The notes below the pieces were generated by a model. The model ran no database searches. It saw only the letters and a program-made list of their open reading frames with translations, and was not told where the DNA came from. From the NCBI GenBank assembly GCA_030038475.1, contig JASHOU010000051.1, forward strand, positions 1 to 38,503: a stretch of DNA of 38,503 nt, read 5' to 3'. Below are positions 16,281 to 24,931 of this stretch, piece after piece. The stretch is from Terriglobales bacterium. Lineage in GTDB: Bacteria; Acidobacteriota; Terriglobia; Terriglobales; Acidobacteriaceae. The number at the start of each line of letters is the position of its first letter. Position 1 is the first letter of the stretch. A program made the position numbers and the translations under genes.

Positions 16281-16338
16281 GTTAGCTCTTCGCCGCGCGC
16301 TTTTCAGATCCTGGAAAAGCTATGGGCGAAGAGCTAAC
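16281..16338. other. Composite hairpin (14-bp outer and 7-bp inner stems)
   Basis: GTTAGCTCTTCGCC (16281-16294) pairs perfectly with 16325-16338; inside it GCTTTTC (16299-16305) pairs with GAAAAGC (16314-16320) around an 8-nt loop. It lies between two minus-strand genes, 17 nt after the stop of the HAF-type protein, so it could terminate that gene, though no T-tract follows. The perfect stem is also compatible with a small mobile palindrome. Confidence 0.6.
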
Positions 16339-16355
16339 CGCCAGAAGCGAGAAGC

Positions 16356-17231
16356 TTATTTGCAGACCGCGGTGTAGCCTAGAGTGTCGCCCAGCGTGAA
16401 GTAGATTTGGCCCGAGATCAGGCCGTTGTTGTTGATGCCTCCAGCCGTTGCAAATTTGGCGCCGCTGTATTCAATTTTTTCGAAGGTTCCGTTTTCGTAG
16501 ATGAAACCGTGGCCCACATCGGCATCAAAAGAATCGCCCACAATCACCCCGGAATTGTTGATACCGCTTAGCACGGTTCCGTACTTGGCTCCTGGAAGGT
16601 TGATGGTGGTGAACTTGCCGTTTTCCCAGAGAAAACCGTTGGTGAAGGCATCGCTGGCGTAGGATCCAACGACCGCACCGTTGTCGTTGAGGGCATAGGG
16701 CCAAGTTACCTGTGCTTTAGGATAGGCGAGGGTCGTATACTCGCCGTTGGTATAGACAAAACCCTTGGTCGACGCCGGATTCTTGCTGAAGCTGCCGGCC
16801 ATGCCCCCGACCTGATTGATGTCGAACACCCAGGTATTATCGGCCCCCGGATAGTTAACTTCGGTCATTTCCTTGCCCTGTAAGAGCAATCCATGAAGGT
16901 GTCCCGGATACTTGATGTCCTGATAGTAACCGGCAGTAGTGCCGCTGGCGTTCTCTCCATAAAACCACGTCATCATTGACTTCGGAGCCGTGTACTCGGT
17001 GAAGACTCCGCTGGAGGAGTAGGAAAAACCAACGTATTGCCCAGTTTTGTTGTCCAGCAACTGGCCGACAACCGTGCCGTCGTCGCCCACTCCGTTGATC
17101 TGCCAGAAGGTATATCCAGCGGGCGCGGAAAATGTGGTGAAGGTGCAGGAAGCAATTTCGGTGGCATGCATCGCTGTCGCCTGCAAAAACAGCATGACGA
17201 CAAGCGCGGAAACGAGACGGGGAAGGGTCAT
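16356..17231 (-). CDS. Exported HAF-repeat-like protein
   Basis: 291 aa: signal peptide (MTLPRLVSALVVMLFLQATAMHA) followed by about six repeats of 40-50 residues, each with a motif of the type IN-x-x-G-x-x-G: INGVGDDGTVVGQ, LNDNGAVVGSY, INNSGVIVGDS, INNNGLISGQI. These resemble the extracellular HAF repeats that probably form a beta-propeller. No PEP-CTERM or sortase signal at the end. TGAGGAGA 3-4 nt before ATG 17231 supports the start. Function unknown. Confidence 0.8.
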   Translation of the reverse strand: MTLPRLVSALVVMLFLQATAMHATEIASCTFTTFSAPAGYTFWQINGVGDDGTVVGQLLDNKTGQYVGFSYSSSGVFTEYTAPKSMMTWFYGENASGTTAGYYQDIKYPGHLHGLLLQGKEMTEVNYPGADNTWVFDINQVGGMAGSFSKNPASTKGFVYTNGEYTTLAYPKAQVTWPYALNDNGAVVGSYASDAFTNGFLWENGKFTTINLPGAKYGTVLSGINNSGVIVGDSFDADVGHGFIYENGTFEKIEYSGAKFATAGGINNNGLISGQIYFTLGDTLGYTAVCK

Positions 17232-17450
17232 GATCTCCTCAGTAGTTTGGATATTCTTGCGCCATAGCCTTGTCTGCCGGCGCAGCAGATGCTGGCATTT
17301 AGCATTGAGGATAACTTGGGGATCGCCCGGAAGTCAGCCCCGGATGCACTAACGAGTAGATTCCTCTTTTGTCGGCACCAAGTGGAATCTCTGGCTTTAG
17401 CCGCTGAGGTGAGCCTTCTACCGGGTGCTTGAAAAGACCTTCGCCAAATA

Positions 17451-17477
17451 AAACCGGCGGGATGCCCGCCGGTTTTT
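17451..17477 (-). terminator. Rho-independent terminator, M48 protease gene
   Basis: 11-bp perfect stem (AAACCGGCGGG/CCCGCCGGTTT) with an ATG loop. T-rich sequence follows on both strands; on the minus strand it is 28 nt after the M48 gene stop. The opposite side faces the HAF gene's upstream region, so it may be bidirectional. Confidence 0.82.
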
Positions 17478-17504
17478 AATCTCTCTGCAATTGGAATTTT
17501 GCTA

Positions 17505-18800
17505 TTAATTTTGCTGCGGGTTCTGCTGCTGGCTGTCGTCGCGCCGCTTCAGCGTTGGCCGATCGTCGTCGCTGTTGCTTGTGCCGCCGTTACCATCGCT
17601 GGTTGATGCCCGCCGCAGGCTCGGTTTGCTGCCGTCTTTCTCTTCGATAATCTTGTGCCGGTTCTCAATCGTTGCCAGCCGCGCCTTCACATCGTCGAAC
17701 TCCGAGGTGGAAACGATATATTGCGGACGCGCCGGAAGAATGGTCGCAATCTCTTTCTGCGAGGCCGCGATGCGGTCCGGAGTTTGCGGATGCGAAGCGA
17801 ACGCCTTGGCGATCGTGCCCGGTTTCTTTTTCTCTTTCGCCTGTATTTTTTCGAAGAAGCTGATGAACGCCTGCGGATCGTATCCCGTCTTGTACATGTA
17901 TTGCAGGCCCAGGTAATCCGCCTCGGCTTCGAAATTGCGCTGGAACTTCATGAAGGTGAGCGGCAAGCCCAACCCGGCGGCTTCGTAAATCCCGTACCCG
18001 ATTCCACCGCCGATGAAGATCAGCGGAATCGTGCCGATCTGCGCCCAGTTCGCGCGCGTCATCTGCCGCATCCCGTGCCGCGCGGCCACGTGCGAAATCT
18101 CATGCGCCATCACGCCCGCGAGCTCCGCTTCCTCGTCCGCCGCCAGAATCAACCCGGAGTTCACATAGAAAAATCCGCCGGGCAGCGCGAAGGCGTTGAT
18201 CTCGTCCGAATCGATGACCTTGATGGTGAACGGCACCTGCGCGTCGGAATTGCGCACCAGGTTCTGCCCAATGCGGTTGACGTACTCGTTCACCACCGGA
18301 TCCTGAACCAGCTTCACGCTGTTCTCGACCTGCATCGCATATTGCTTGCCGATCTTGATCTCGGTTTCGAGCGAATACCAGTCGCCCAGGCCGCGCCCGC
18401 CAACCTTGCGGTTGCCAATGGCGTCAACGTCGTCCTCGCCGCCGTCGTGCTTCACTTTGCTGGGGTCGGGTTCCTGAACCGGCGGCGGCCCACTCGGAGC
18501 CGCGTTCGTGTCGGCGCTGTTATCGCTTGAGGAAGAATCGGAGCCCGTGCTGGCCGGCGGATTCTGCGCTGGCGTGGTCGATGTCGTTGGCTGTGCGTTT
18601 GGCGTCTGCGACGTCGGATTCGATGTAGACGGCTGCGATGTTGAAGTCTGCGAGCCTTGAGTCTGCGAAGTTTGACTCTGGGAAGTCTGGCTCGACGAAG
18701 CTTGCGGCTGCGTGCCTGAGGTTTGCGAAGTTTGAGCTAATGCCGGCGACGCTATCAACGCCAGTAGGCTAAGGGCGATCAGCAATACACGGAACGACAT
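17505..18800 (-). CDS. M48-family zinc metalloprotease (BepA-like), exported
   Basis: Periplasmic zinc protease of the BepA/YfgC type, which degrades or helps mature outer-membrane proteins. 431 aa. Signal peptide 1-22, a low-complexity Ser/Gln/Thr-rich linker 23-110, then the M48 domain with the zinc motif H233-E-I-S-H237 and the downstream ligand in EAEADYLGLQYM. The C-terminal tail is again low complexity. No TPR domain is visible after the protease. The linker has a short-period DNA repeat and appears to be an expansion. The upstream -10 (TATAAT) and the hairpin at 17451 define a monocistronic unit. Confidence 0.92.
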   Translation of the reverse strand: MSFRVLLIALSLLALIASPALAQTSQTSGTQPQASSSQTSQSQTSQTQGSQTSTSQPSTSNPTSQTPNAQPTTSTTPAQNPPASTGSDSSSSDNSADTNAAPSGPPPVQEPDPSKVKHDGGEDDVDAIGNRKVGGRGLGDWYSLETEIKIGKQYAMQVENSVKLVQDPVVNEYVNRIGQNLVRNSDAQVPFTIKVIDSDEINAFALPGGFFYVNSGLILAADEEAELAGVMAHEISHVAARHGMRQMTRANWAQIGTIPLIFIGGGIGYGIYEAAGLGLPLTFMKFQRNFEAEADYLGLQYMYKTGYDPQAFISFFEKIQAKEKKKPGTIAKAFASHPQTPDRIAASQKEIATILPARPQYIVSTSEFDDVKARLATIENRHKIIEEKDGSKPSLRRASTSDGNGGTSNSDDDRPTLKRRDDSQQQNPQQN

Positions 18801-18836
18801 ACGGACACCCCGCAGAGACCCGGTTCAGCTTCCACT

Positions 18837-18842
18837 ATTATA
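18837..18842 (-). promoter_or_regulatory. -10 element of the M48 protease gene
   Basis: Perfect TATAAT on the minus strand, 36 nt before the ATG at 18800. No good -35 at 16-18 bp was found. Confidence 0.5.
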
Positions 18843-19075
18843 CTCCCCATAGCAAGTGGCCCCGACGAACTTTTTCAACCGGTAGGACGCCGACTTCCCG
18901 CCGAAGGTTATCCACGTTTGTCAACGGAATGTTAACTCTTCGCAGGGTCTCAGGTTGTGTCGACATTGCGTCTCAGCCTGGCCACCCCACGAATTATCGT
19001 CCTGAGCGCGAAGCGAAGAGCCTGCTTTGGGATTGCGAAGGGACTAATGCAACTGCCGTCCCCTGCCGTCGCTCT

Positions 19076-19103
19076 TTGCGTTTTCCTCCCGCCCGTGTAA
19101 CAT
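19076..19103 (+). promoter_or_regulatory. Candidate leaderless-type promoter of the PLP-enzyme gene
   Basis: TTGCGT and TAACAT are spaced 16 bp, and the ATG lies 6 nt after the -10. Transcription would start at or next to the initiation codon, and there is no Shine-Dalgarno. Confidence 0.4.
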
Positions 19104-19109
19104 GCCCCC

Positions 19110-20405
19110 ATGTTGAATCGCCGCAACTTTCTCTCCTCGGCTGTCACTTCGTCCCTGGCAATTGGCGCCGGTCTGGCCTGGCGCGGAAATCTGTGGGCAC
19201 AGCTCGAATCTCTGCCCGCGCAGCTGCCCGATCGCTCTCTTTTCGACCAGAACGAAGACGCCTACTGGCGCGAAATGCGCAAGCAATTTCTCATTCCCGC
19301 CGATGAGATCTACCTCAACAACGGCACCGTCGGTTCCAGTCCCGCGCCTGTTCTGCGCGCCGTGTTCCAAGGTTACGAAACCGGCGAGAAGATGAACCAG
19401 GCCGATCCCGAAGACTATCCCATCTGGGGATACGCTGCCTGGAACGAGTTTCGTGATCCTCTCGCTGGCTTCGTCGGCTGCAATCGCGACGAAATCGCGC
19501 TTCTGCGGAATGCCACTGAGGCTAATAACTATATCGCCAACGGCATCGACATGAAGCCGGGCGACGAAGTGCTCATGAGCGATCAGGAGCATCCCGGAGG
19601 CGAACACCCATGGAATCTAAAAGCCAAGCGCTACGGCATCGTTATAAAAAAATTCAACTTGCCAAAACCGCTCATCAATCCTGCCCAGGTTTTGGAAGTC
19701 GTCCAGGCCTACATAACTTCTCGCACGCGCGTCCTGTTTTTCAGCCACATCACCACCGTCACCGGAGTGGTCTTGCCCGCCAAAGAACTGTGCTCGCTCG
19801 CCCGCAGCAAGGGCATTATTTCGGCGGTCGACGGCGCGCATGTCCCTGGCATGATGCGCCTTAACGTCCGCGAAATCGGCTGCGACATGTATTCCTCCAG
19901 TCCGCACAAATGGTTGCAGGCGCCCAAAGGCTCGGGATTTCTCTACGTGCGCGACGAAATGATCGACCGCCTCTGGTCGACCATCGCCACCGAGGGCTGG
20001 GACGAACCTCAGCTCCGCGCCGAACGCTTTCAGCGAATCGGCAGCTCGAATGTGCCTGCGCTCTGGGGGCTGCGTGCCTCCATTCAACTCGCGAATGATA
20101 TCGGTATGGACCGCATCGAGCACCGCCAACGCGCGCTCTGTGACTACATTCTGACAGCCATGGTCAAACGCCGCGCTATCTCCTGGACATCTCCCGATCC
20201 CAAGCTGCGTTGCGCCATCGCCACCGTCAACGTTCCGCCCATCGTTCGCATGGATCTCGAAAACTGGTTGTGGAAGGAAAAGAAAATTCGCATCCGCGGA
20301 GGCGATCCCAACAAACTGCGTCTCTCCACTCCCTACTATTTGTCGAAAGACGATATCGACCGCTTCCTCGACGCCTTCGACGAATACAAAAAGTCAAAGG
20401 CATAA
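19110..20405 (+). CDS. Tat-exported class V aminotransferase-fold PLP enzyme
   Basis: PLP-dependent enzyme of the cysteine desulfurase/isopenicillin-N-epimerase group, substrate unknown. 431 aa. Twin-arginine signal (MLNRRNFLSSAV) with hydrophobic core to about residue 30 ending in LWAQ. PLP-fold landmarks: NNGTVGSSP near residue 70, VDGAHVPGM for the cofactor Asp, and Schiff-base lysine K267 in SSPHKWLQAPKG. Tat export of a folded cofactor-loaded enzyme fits this class, which has Tat members in several phyla. The following phosphoesterase gene starts 40 nt later on the same strand, so they are probably co-transcribed. Confidence 0.92.
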   Translation: MLNRRNFLSSAVTSSLAIGAGLAWRGNLWAQLESLPAQLPDRSLFDQNEDAYWREMRKQFLIPADEIYLNNGTVGSSPAPVLRAVFQGYETGEKMNQADPEDYPIWGYAAWNEFRDPLAGFVGCNRDEIALLRNATEANNYIANGIDMKPGDEVLMSDQEHPGGEHPWNLKAKRYGIVIKKFNLPKPLINPAQVLEVVQAYITSRTRVLFFSHITTVTGVVLPAKELCSLARSKGIISAVDGAHVPGMMRLNVREIGCDMYSSSPHKWLQAPKGSGFLYVRDEMIDRLWSTIATEGWDEPQLRAERFQRIGSSNVPALWGLRASIQLANDIGMDRIEHRQRALCDYILTAMVKRRAISWTSPDPKLRCAIATVNVPPIVRMDLENWLWKEKKIRIRGGDPNKLRLSTPYYLSKDDIDRFLDAFDEYKKSKA

Positions 20406-20445
20406 AGGTTCGAGCCAATTACGAAGAGCGAGACCTTGGAAAATC

Positions 20446-23259
20446 GTGAACGTGAAAGCCCATAAGATCGTCCTCACCGTCCTTCTTTTGCTATTGGCCG
20501 TCTTCCTTGCTGCCCGCGCCGCCGACCGCGCGCGCCGCGTCAATCTTCCCACCAGCAAAACTCTCACCCTGCCCGTGCCTGGCTATCTCGCGCGCACCAA
20601 CAGCTTTCCTGCAACCATTGCTGTCAGCCCCGATGGACGTTACGCGGCGCTGCTGAATCAAGGCTACGGCACGCTCGAAACCGCCGGTCGCCAGTCGATT
20701 GCCGTTCTCGATCTCAGCAACAATCAGCTTCGCGATTTTCCCGACGACCGGCTGCGCGCCGAAGATACGACTCCGCAGAGTTACTTCATCGGCCTCGCCT
20801 TTTCAAGCGACGGCCAACACCTTTACGCTTCGATCGGCTCGGTCACCGATCCGATCGGCGGGACACCGACGAGCACGGGCAACGGCATCGCGGTCTACAA
20901 ATTCTCGAACGGCGAAGTCGCGCCCGAGCGCTTTATCAAAATTCCTCCGCAGCCTCTCGCGGCCGGAAAAGAAGTGGCTTTTGAGTTGCGCAAGACTCCG
21001 GCCGGCACTGCGATTCCCTATCCCGCCGGATTTGCCGTTCTGCCCAACGCGAACGGAGATCGCCTGCTTATTGCCAACGATCTTTCCGATAATGTGATAC
21101 TGCTCGACACAGCCTCTGGCAAGATTCTGCAATCGTTCGACCTGAGCCGCAACAATTACGTTCCCAGCGCTTACCCATACACCGTCGTCGCCAACAAGGC
21201 TGCAACCAAAGCCTGGGTGAGCCTGTGGAACGCCGCTCAGGTTGCCGAATTGAACCTTGTAACCGGCAAGGTCGACGGTTGGATTCCTCTGGGAGTGCCT
21301 GACCCCGGCAGCCACCCGACTGCAATGCTTCTGAATCCGGTCGAAGATCGGTTGTTCGTTGCCCTGGCCAACTTCGACACCATCGCAGCCGTCGATCTCA
21401 ATGCCCAACTTCCCTCTCTTCTTTATTTCGCTGGCATCGGCGACCACGGCACGGTGCCCCAAGCCATCGCGCTCTCGCCCGACGGCAATCGCCTCTATGC
21501 TGCCGCTGCATCGATCGATGCGGTCGCCGTATTCGACGCCAGCAATATTCCCGCGGTGACGACAAAAGTGCGCGTCGTCGCAAAGAACAAAAGCCCGCAA
21601 GGTCTCATCCCCACCGAGTGGTATCCCAGCGCACTCGCTCTCGTCGGCAAGGGCAACAATGAAGACCTTCTCATCGCGACTGCCAAAGGGGAAGGCAGCG
21701 GTCCCAACAACATGAAGGCTTTCGTCCAGATCGGGCCTTATCATCGCGCGCAGCCTTATATTGCAACTCTGATTGGAGGATCGATCCAGCGCCTCAGCCT
21801 CGCCGATATTGACAAGAATCTCGCCGCATATACGCGCCAAGTCGAAGAAGACAATCTGCTGCGCACCGATCCCGGCAAGTTCGCGTTTCCTGACGGCAAG
21901 AATCCGATCAAACACGTGCTCTACATTCTCAAAGAAAACCGCACCTACGATCAGATCCTCGGCGATCTTTCCTTCGACCATCAGCCCGTCGGCGACGGTG
22001 ATTCCTCCCTGACCATGTACGGCGCAGACATCACTCCGAACGAGCACAAACTGGCGCTGCAATTCGGCGTGCTCGACAATTTCTACGACAGCGGAGAAGT
22101 TTCCGGCGACGGCCACGTCTGGTCAACCGCGGCCACCACCAGCGACTACAACGAAAAAAACTGGCCCATCAACTATCGCAACCGCCAGCGCACTTACGAT
22201 TTCGGGGGAGCTGTCTCCGATGAGATCGCCATGGAGCACGGCATTCCCGATGTCGACGATCCCGGTACCGGATTCATTTGGGACAACCTCGCGCACAGCA
22301 GCATCAGCTATCGCATCTACGGCGAGTTCGTTGCAGCCGTGTGGTGCAAAGACGAAAAAGTGGAATCGGCTACGCAAGGCACTCCGTCGGCTTTCTCGGC
22401 CCCGTGCCCCAAGGCCGAACTCAAGCAGGGTGAGCCTCTGCCGGCGAACATTGGCAATCCGCGCGGAGCGGCGAGTCCGTGGCCGTGGCCGTTTCCATTA
22501 TTCAAAGAAGTGCGTCCGGGGAAAGCGGCGCTGCGCAATCACTACGATCCCAATTTTCCTGACTTCAATACCGACTATCCCGATCAGCTTCGCGCCGACG
22601 AATTCCTGCGTGAGTTCGACGAATTCGTGAAAGCGCGCGGCACGCCGAAAGAGTTGCCGCAATTCATCCTGCTCTATCTTCCCGACGATCACACCGGCGG
22701 GACGCGCCCCGGCCATCCCACGCCGCAAGCTTCCGTCGCCGATAACGATCTCGCCGTCGGCCGCGTAGTAGATGCCGTCTCGCACAGCCCTTATTGGGTC
22801 GACACTGCGATCTTCGTCATTGAAGACGATGCGCAGAACGGCGCCGATCATGTCGACGCGCATCGCTCGATTGCGCTGGAAATCAGCAAATATTCGCCAC
22901 GCACAGAAAAGCCTTTCGTCGATCATCACTTCTATTCGACTGTCAGTATGATCCACACGATGGAAGCGCTGCTCGGCATGGCGCCTATGAATCTGTTCGA
23001 CGCGCACGCGCCGCTCATGACGGCGCTACTCGCGGGAGACGGATCGCAGCCCGCTTATCAGGCCGACGACCAGAACCTGCGCAGCGGGCTGATCTATAAG
23101 GTCAACCAGAAGACCGCTCCCGGCGCGAAAGCAAGTTTGCGAATGGATTTCTCGCGTCCCGATGCCGCCGATGCGCAAAAGCTGAACGCTATTCTCTGGC
23201 AGGACGCCAAAGGGAATGTGCCAGTGCCCGCGAAGGAGCGGGCCGTAGTTTTCCCCTGA
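20446..23259 (+). CDS. Exported beta-propeller/phosphoesterase (alkaline-phosphatase-superfamily) protein
   Basis: 937 aa. A GTG start (20446) follows GGAAAATC. A short hydrophobic N-terminus (IVLTVLLLLLAVFLAARA) is a signal or anchor. Residues about 40-470 hold YncE-like propeller repeats (AVSPDGRYAALL, ALSPDGNRLYAAA). Residues about 480-900 match the phosphoesterase family PF04185: YILKENRTYDQILGDL with the metal/nucleophile region, PDDHTGGTRPGHPTP, EDDAQNGADHVDAHRS and FYSTVSMIHTME. Known relatives hydrolyse phospholipids or phosphate esters outside the cytoplasm; the substrate here is unknown. Probably co-transcribed with the exported PLP enzyme. Confidence 0.92.
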   Translation: MNVKAHKIVLTVLLLLLAVFLAARAADRARRVNLPTSKTLTLPVPGYLARTNSFPATIAVSPDGRYAALLNQGYGTLETAGRQSIAVLDLSNNQLRDFPDDRLRAEDTTPQSYFIGLAFSSDGQHLYASIGSVTDPIGGTPTSTGNGIAVYKFSNGEVAPERFIKIPPQPLAAGKEVAFELRKTPAGTAIPYPAGFAVLPNANGDRLLIANDLSDNVILLDTASGKILQSFDLSRNNYVPSAYPYTVVANKAATKAWVSLWNAAQVAELNLVTGKVDGWIPLGVPDPGSHPTAMLLNPVEDRLFVALANFDTIAAVDLNAQLPSLLYFAGIGDHGTVPQAIALSPDGNRLYAAAASIDAVAVFDASNIPAVTTKVRVVAKNKSPQGLIPTEWYPSALALVGKGNNEDLLIATAKGEGSGPNNMKAFVQIGPYHRAQPYIATLIGGSIQRLSLADIDKNLAAYTRQVEEDNLLRTDPGKFAFPDGKNPIKHVLYILKENRTYDQILGDLSFDHQPVGDGDSSLTMYGADITPNEHKLALQFGVLDNFYDSGEVSGDGHVWSTAATTSDYNEKNWPINYRNRQRTYDFGGAVSDEIAMEHGIPDVDDPGTGFIWDNLAHSSISYRIYGEFVAAVWCKDEKVESATQGTPSAFSAPCPKAELKQGEPLPANIGNPRGAASPWPWPFPLFKEVRPGKAALRNHYDPNFPDFNTDYPDQLRADEFLREFDEFVKARGTPKELPQFILLYLPDDHTGGTRPGHPTPQASVADNDLAVGRVVDAVSHSPYWVDTAIFVIEDDAQNGADHVDAHRSIALEISKYSPRTEKPFVDHHFYSTVSMIHTMEALLGMAPMNLFDAHAPLMTALLAGDGSQPAYQADDQNLRSGLIYKVNQKTAPGAKASLRMDFSRPDAADAQKLNAILWQDAKGNVPVPAKERAVVFP

Positions 23260-23301
23260 GATCAGTAAGGAGATTAGGAATTTGCTGAGACCGAAAAGGG
23301 A

Positions 23302-23676
23302 TCAGTAAAACGTCACTTCCCTCATCGGATAGTGCTTGCGGTTGCGCGTCCAAAGTTCGGCGCGGTTCAACACTGCAGCCGCGGCAATCAGCGCATCGCC
23401 GAGTTCCACGCCGTGACTTTTCCGGTAGTGGCGGAGATAATCGCCCGCCTGGCGGCCGGTTTCGGCGTCGACCGGAGCGCACAAAAGCGTTCGGAAAAGA
23501 TTGGCGAGCGCCGCGTATTCCTGCTGCCGCGCCCCAGCCCACAACTCGGCAGCGGTGACCGGCGAGTAGAGAATCACGCGATCCGATTGGCTCAGCTCAC
23601 CCCACCGCGAAAGAAGATCTTGGTCGCGTCCGCGTGTTACCTCGATGAGCACATCGGAATCGACAAGAACGGACAC
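23302..23676 (-). CDS. PIN-domain ribonuclease toxin (VapC-like)
   Basis: 124-aa PIN-domain protein. Acidic residues expected for the Mg2+ site are present: D7 in LVDSDVLIE, E44 region (TAAELWAG), D94 in ELGDALIAAAA and the C-terminal TRNRKHYP. Known VapC toxins cut tRNA or rRNA; the target here is unknown. The start is GTG, overlapping the TAG stop of the antitoxin by one base, so translation is coupled and the antitoxin comes first. Length is typical for VapC. Confidence 0.9.
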   Translation of the reverse strand: MSVLVDSDVLIEVTRGRDQDLLSRWGELSQSDRVILYSPVTAAELWAGARQQEYAALANLFRTLLCAPVDAETGRQAGDYLRHYRKSHGVELGDALIAAAAVLNRAELWTRNRKHYPMREVTFY

Positions 23677-23960
23677 TATTTCCGCCCGCCGCGTTTGCCG
23701 GGTTTGTCGTTCTCCAGCTTCTCAATCCGGCTGCCACGCCGCAAACTCCGCACGTATTGGCTGGCATTCGTGAACTCCGGTCTGCCGCGGCGAATTCCGG
23801 CTATCGCTTGCATGGCCGCCTTACGCTCATCGAGCGGGCCGAGATAGCGCTCGCGCGCAGCTTGCCTCACCAGATCGGAGACAGTTGTTCCCATACGTCT
23901 CGCGCTCGAGTGGAGCGCGCTCCACAAATCGTCGTCCAGGTAAAGCTGGGTTCGCCGCAT
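23676..23960 (-). CDS. Ribbon-helix-helix antitoxin partnered with the PIN toxin
   Basis: 94-aa protein starting MRRTQLYLDDDLWSALHSSA, typical RHH/CopG DNA-binding N-terminus, followed by a flexible basic tail (ENDKPGKRGGRK) expected to bind the toxin. First gene of the pair. The ATG touches a 19-bp palindrome (23960-23978), probably its own operator. No Shine-Dalgarno; the -10-like TATACT ends 7 nt before the ATG, suggesting a leaderless mRNA. Confidence 0.88.
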   Translation of the reverse strand: MRRTQLYLDDDLWSALHSSARRMGTTVSDLVRQAARERYLGPLDERKAAMQAIAGIRRGRPEFTNASQYVRSLRRGSRIEKLENDKPGKRGGRK

Positions 23961-23978
23961 GATGTATAGTATACATCA
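23960..23978. promoter_or_regulatory. Perfect palindromic operator of the toxin-antitoxin pair
   Basis: TGATGTATA-G-TATACATCA, 9-bp perfect arms around a single central base. It covers the -10 (TATACT, 23973-23968 on the minus strand) and reaches the A of the ATG, so RHH binding would block RNA polymerase. Confidence 0.78.
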
Positions 23979-24122
23979 CATGAAAAGTTTTGGGATCCAA
24001 CATTCGGGATATAGAATGATAAGGAGCAAAGACTGAAGAACTAAAGGGCGCGGCCGCGCTCTAACTTCGCGCCTGCCCTCAAGTTTCACATAAGTCTGCC
24101 GATAAAACGGTTGGAGGAATGT

Positions 24123-24659
24123 TTGGCAACCAAGTCTAAGGTGTTGCTGGTCGATGACAGCAAATTCCTGCGCATGGCGAATGAGTGTGTTTTGTCGAAA
24201 GCCGGCTATGAAGTGAGCACCGCTGCCGATGGCGAAGAAGCGTTGCGCATCGCGAGCGAGCAACTGCCCGATATTATCCTGCTCGATATGATGCTGCCTA
24301 AAGTCAGCGGTGTGGAGGTGCTGAGAGCTCTGAAAAAAAATCCTGCGACGGCAAATATTCCAGTGATCGTGTTGTCCAGCCTGTCACAGGTCAACGAGGG
24401 GAAGCTCATCGCCGAAGGCGCAGCCGCCTACTTTGAAAAGGCAGCGCTTGACCTGGACAAAAGCTCCGATCGGCTTACGGCGACGGTGAAGGCGGTACTA
24501 GAGCAAGCGGCTCACAAAAGGAGCGGGGCTTCGCGGGGAAAATACCCGCCGCCGAGAAAGCTGCCGCCTCCCACTGAGAGTCGAAAACGGCTAGCTACTG
24601 GCGGCTCGCGCCGGTTGAGAAATTCCGTCATCGCCAGAATGATCCGCACTCAAGAATGA
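24123..24659 (+). CDS. Single-domain response regulator with basic C-terminal tail
   Basis: 178 aa. Receiver domain 1-125: LLVDDSKFLRMANE, phosphoacceptor Asp in IILLDMMLPK, Ser/Thr switch VLSS and a Lys region (FEKAAL). The tail (HKRSGASRGK ... RKRLATGGSRR) is Pro/Arg-rich and disordered, with no output domain. TTG 24123 is chosen because GGAGG lies 5 nt upstream. The gene is not next to a histidine kinase, so its cognate partner is unknown. Confidence 0.85.
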   Translation: MATKSKVLLVDDSKFLRMANECVLSKAGYEVSTAADGEEALRIASEQLPDIILLDMMLPKVSGVEVLRALKKNPATANIPVIVLSSLSQVNEGKLIAEGAAAYFEKAALDLDKSSDRLTATVKAVLEQAAHKRSGASRGKYPPPRKLPPPTESRKRLATGGSRRLRNSVIARMIRTQE

Positions 24660-24678
24660 TCGGCGCTAAAATGAGCGC

Positions 24679-24885
24679 ATGTACCACTACAATCCTTCAA
24701 CCGCGCTGGAAGAACTTACCGAAGACGCAACCCTGCCAAACCCGGTTCACGTGCGCGACATGATGCTCCGCCACCGGCTCACTGCCGATCAGTCGCTGGA
24801 ACTGAACCGCATCTTCCTCGAATACCAGAAATTTTTTGGCGAGGCGCAGAAGCTGGGCAAGGAGATTCTGCGGCGGTTGGCATAG
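24679..24885 (+). CDS. Small conserved-looking soluble protein
   Basis: 68 aa, acidic N-terminus and a helical C-terminal half (LELNRIFLEYQKFFGEAQKL). Function unknown. ATG 24679 is preceded by TAAAAT with 6 nt between and no Shine-Dalgarno, again a leaderless-type layout. It follows the response regulator by 19 nt but may have its own promoter. Confidence 0.6.
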   Translation: MYHYNPSTALEELTEDATLPNPVHVRDMMLRHRLTADQSLELNRIFLEYQKFFGEAQKLGKEILRRLA

Positions 24886-24931
24886 AAGATTGGCAATCGG
24901 CTACTCGCAGTCACCGGTCAGCGGACTGTAG

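Larger units (their letters stand above)
18801..19109. other. Divergent intergenic region with promoters and a repeat-like word
   Basis: 309 bp between M48 (minus) and the aminotransferase gene (plus). Besides the promoters listed, it contains CCTGAGCGCGAAGCGAAGAG at 19001-19020, resembling an intergenic sequence family I recall from other environmental genomes (unverified). One DnaA-box-like TTATCCACG is at 18908. Confidence 0.4.

Noticed and set aside
18908-18916. TTATCCACG, a possible DnaA box and hence a replication origin
   Set aside because: A single site with one mismatch and no cluster or AT-rich unwinding element; not enough for an origin.
20803-22116. 437-codon minus-strand frame inside the phosphoesterase gene
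   Set aside because: Shadow of the plus-strand gene, which has matching family motifs along its length.
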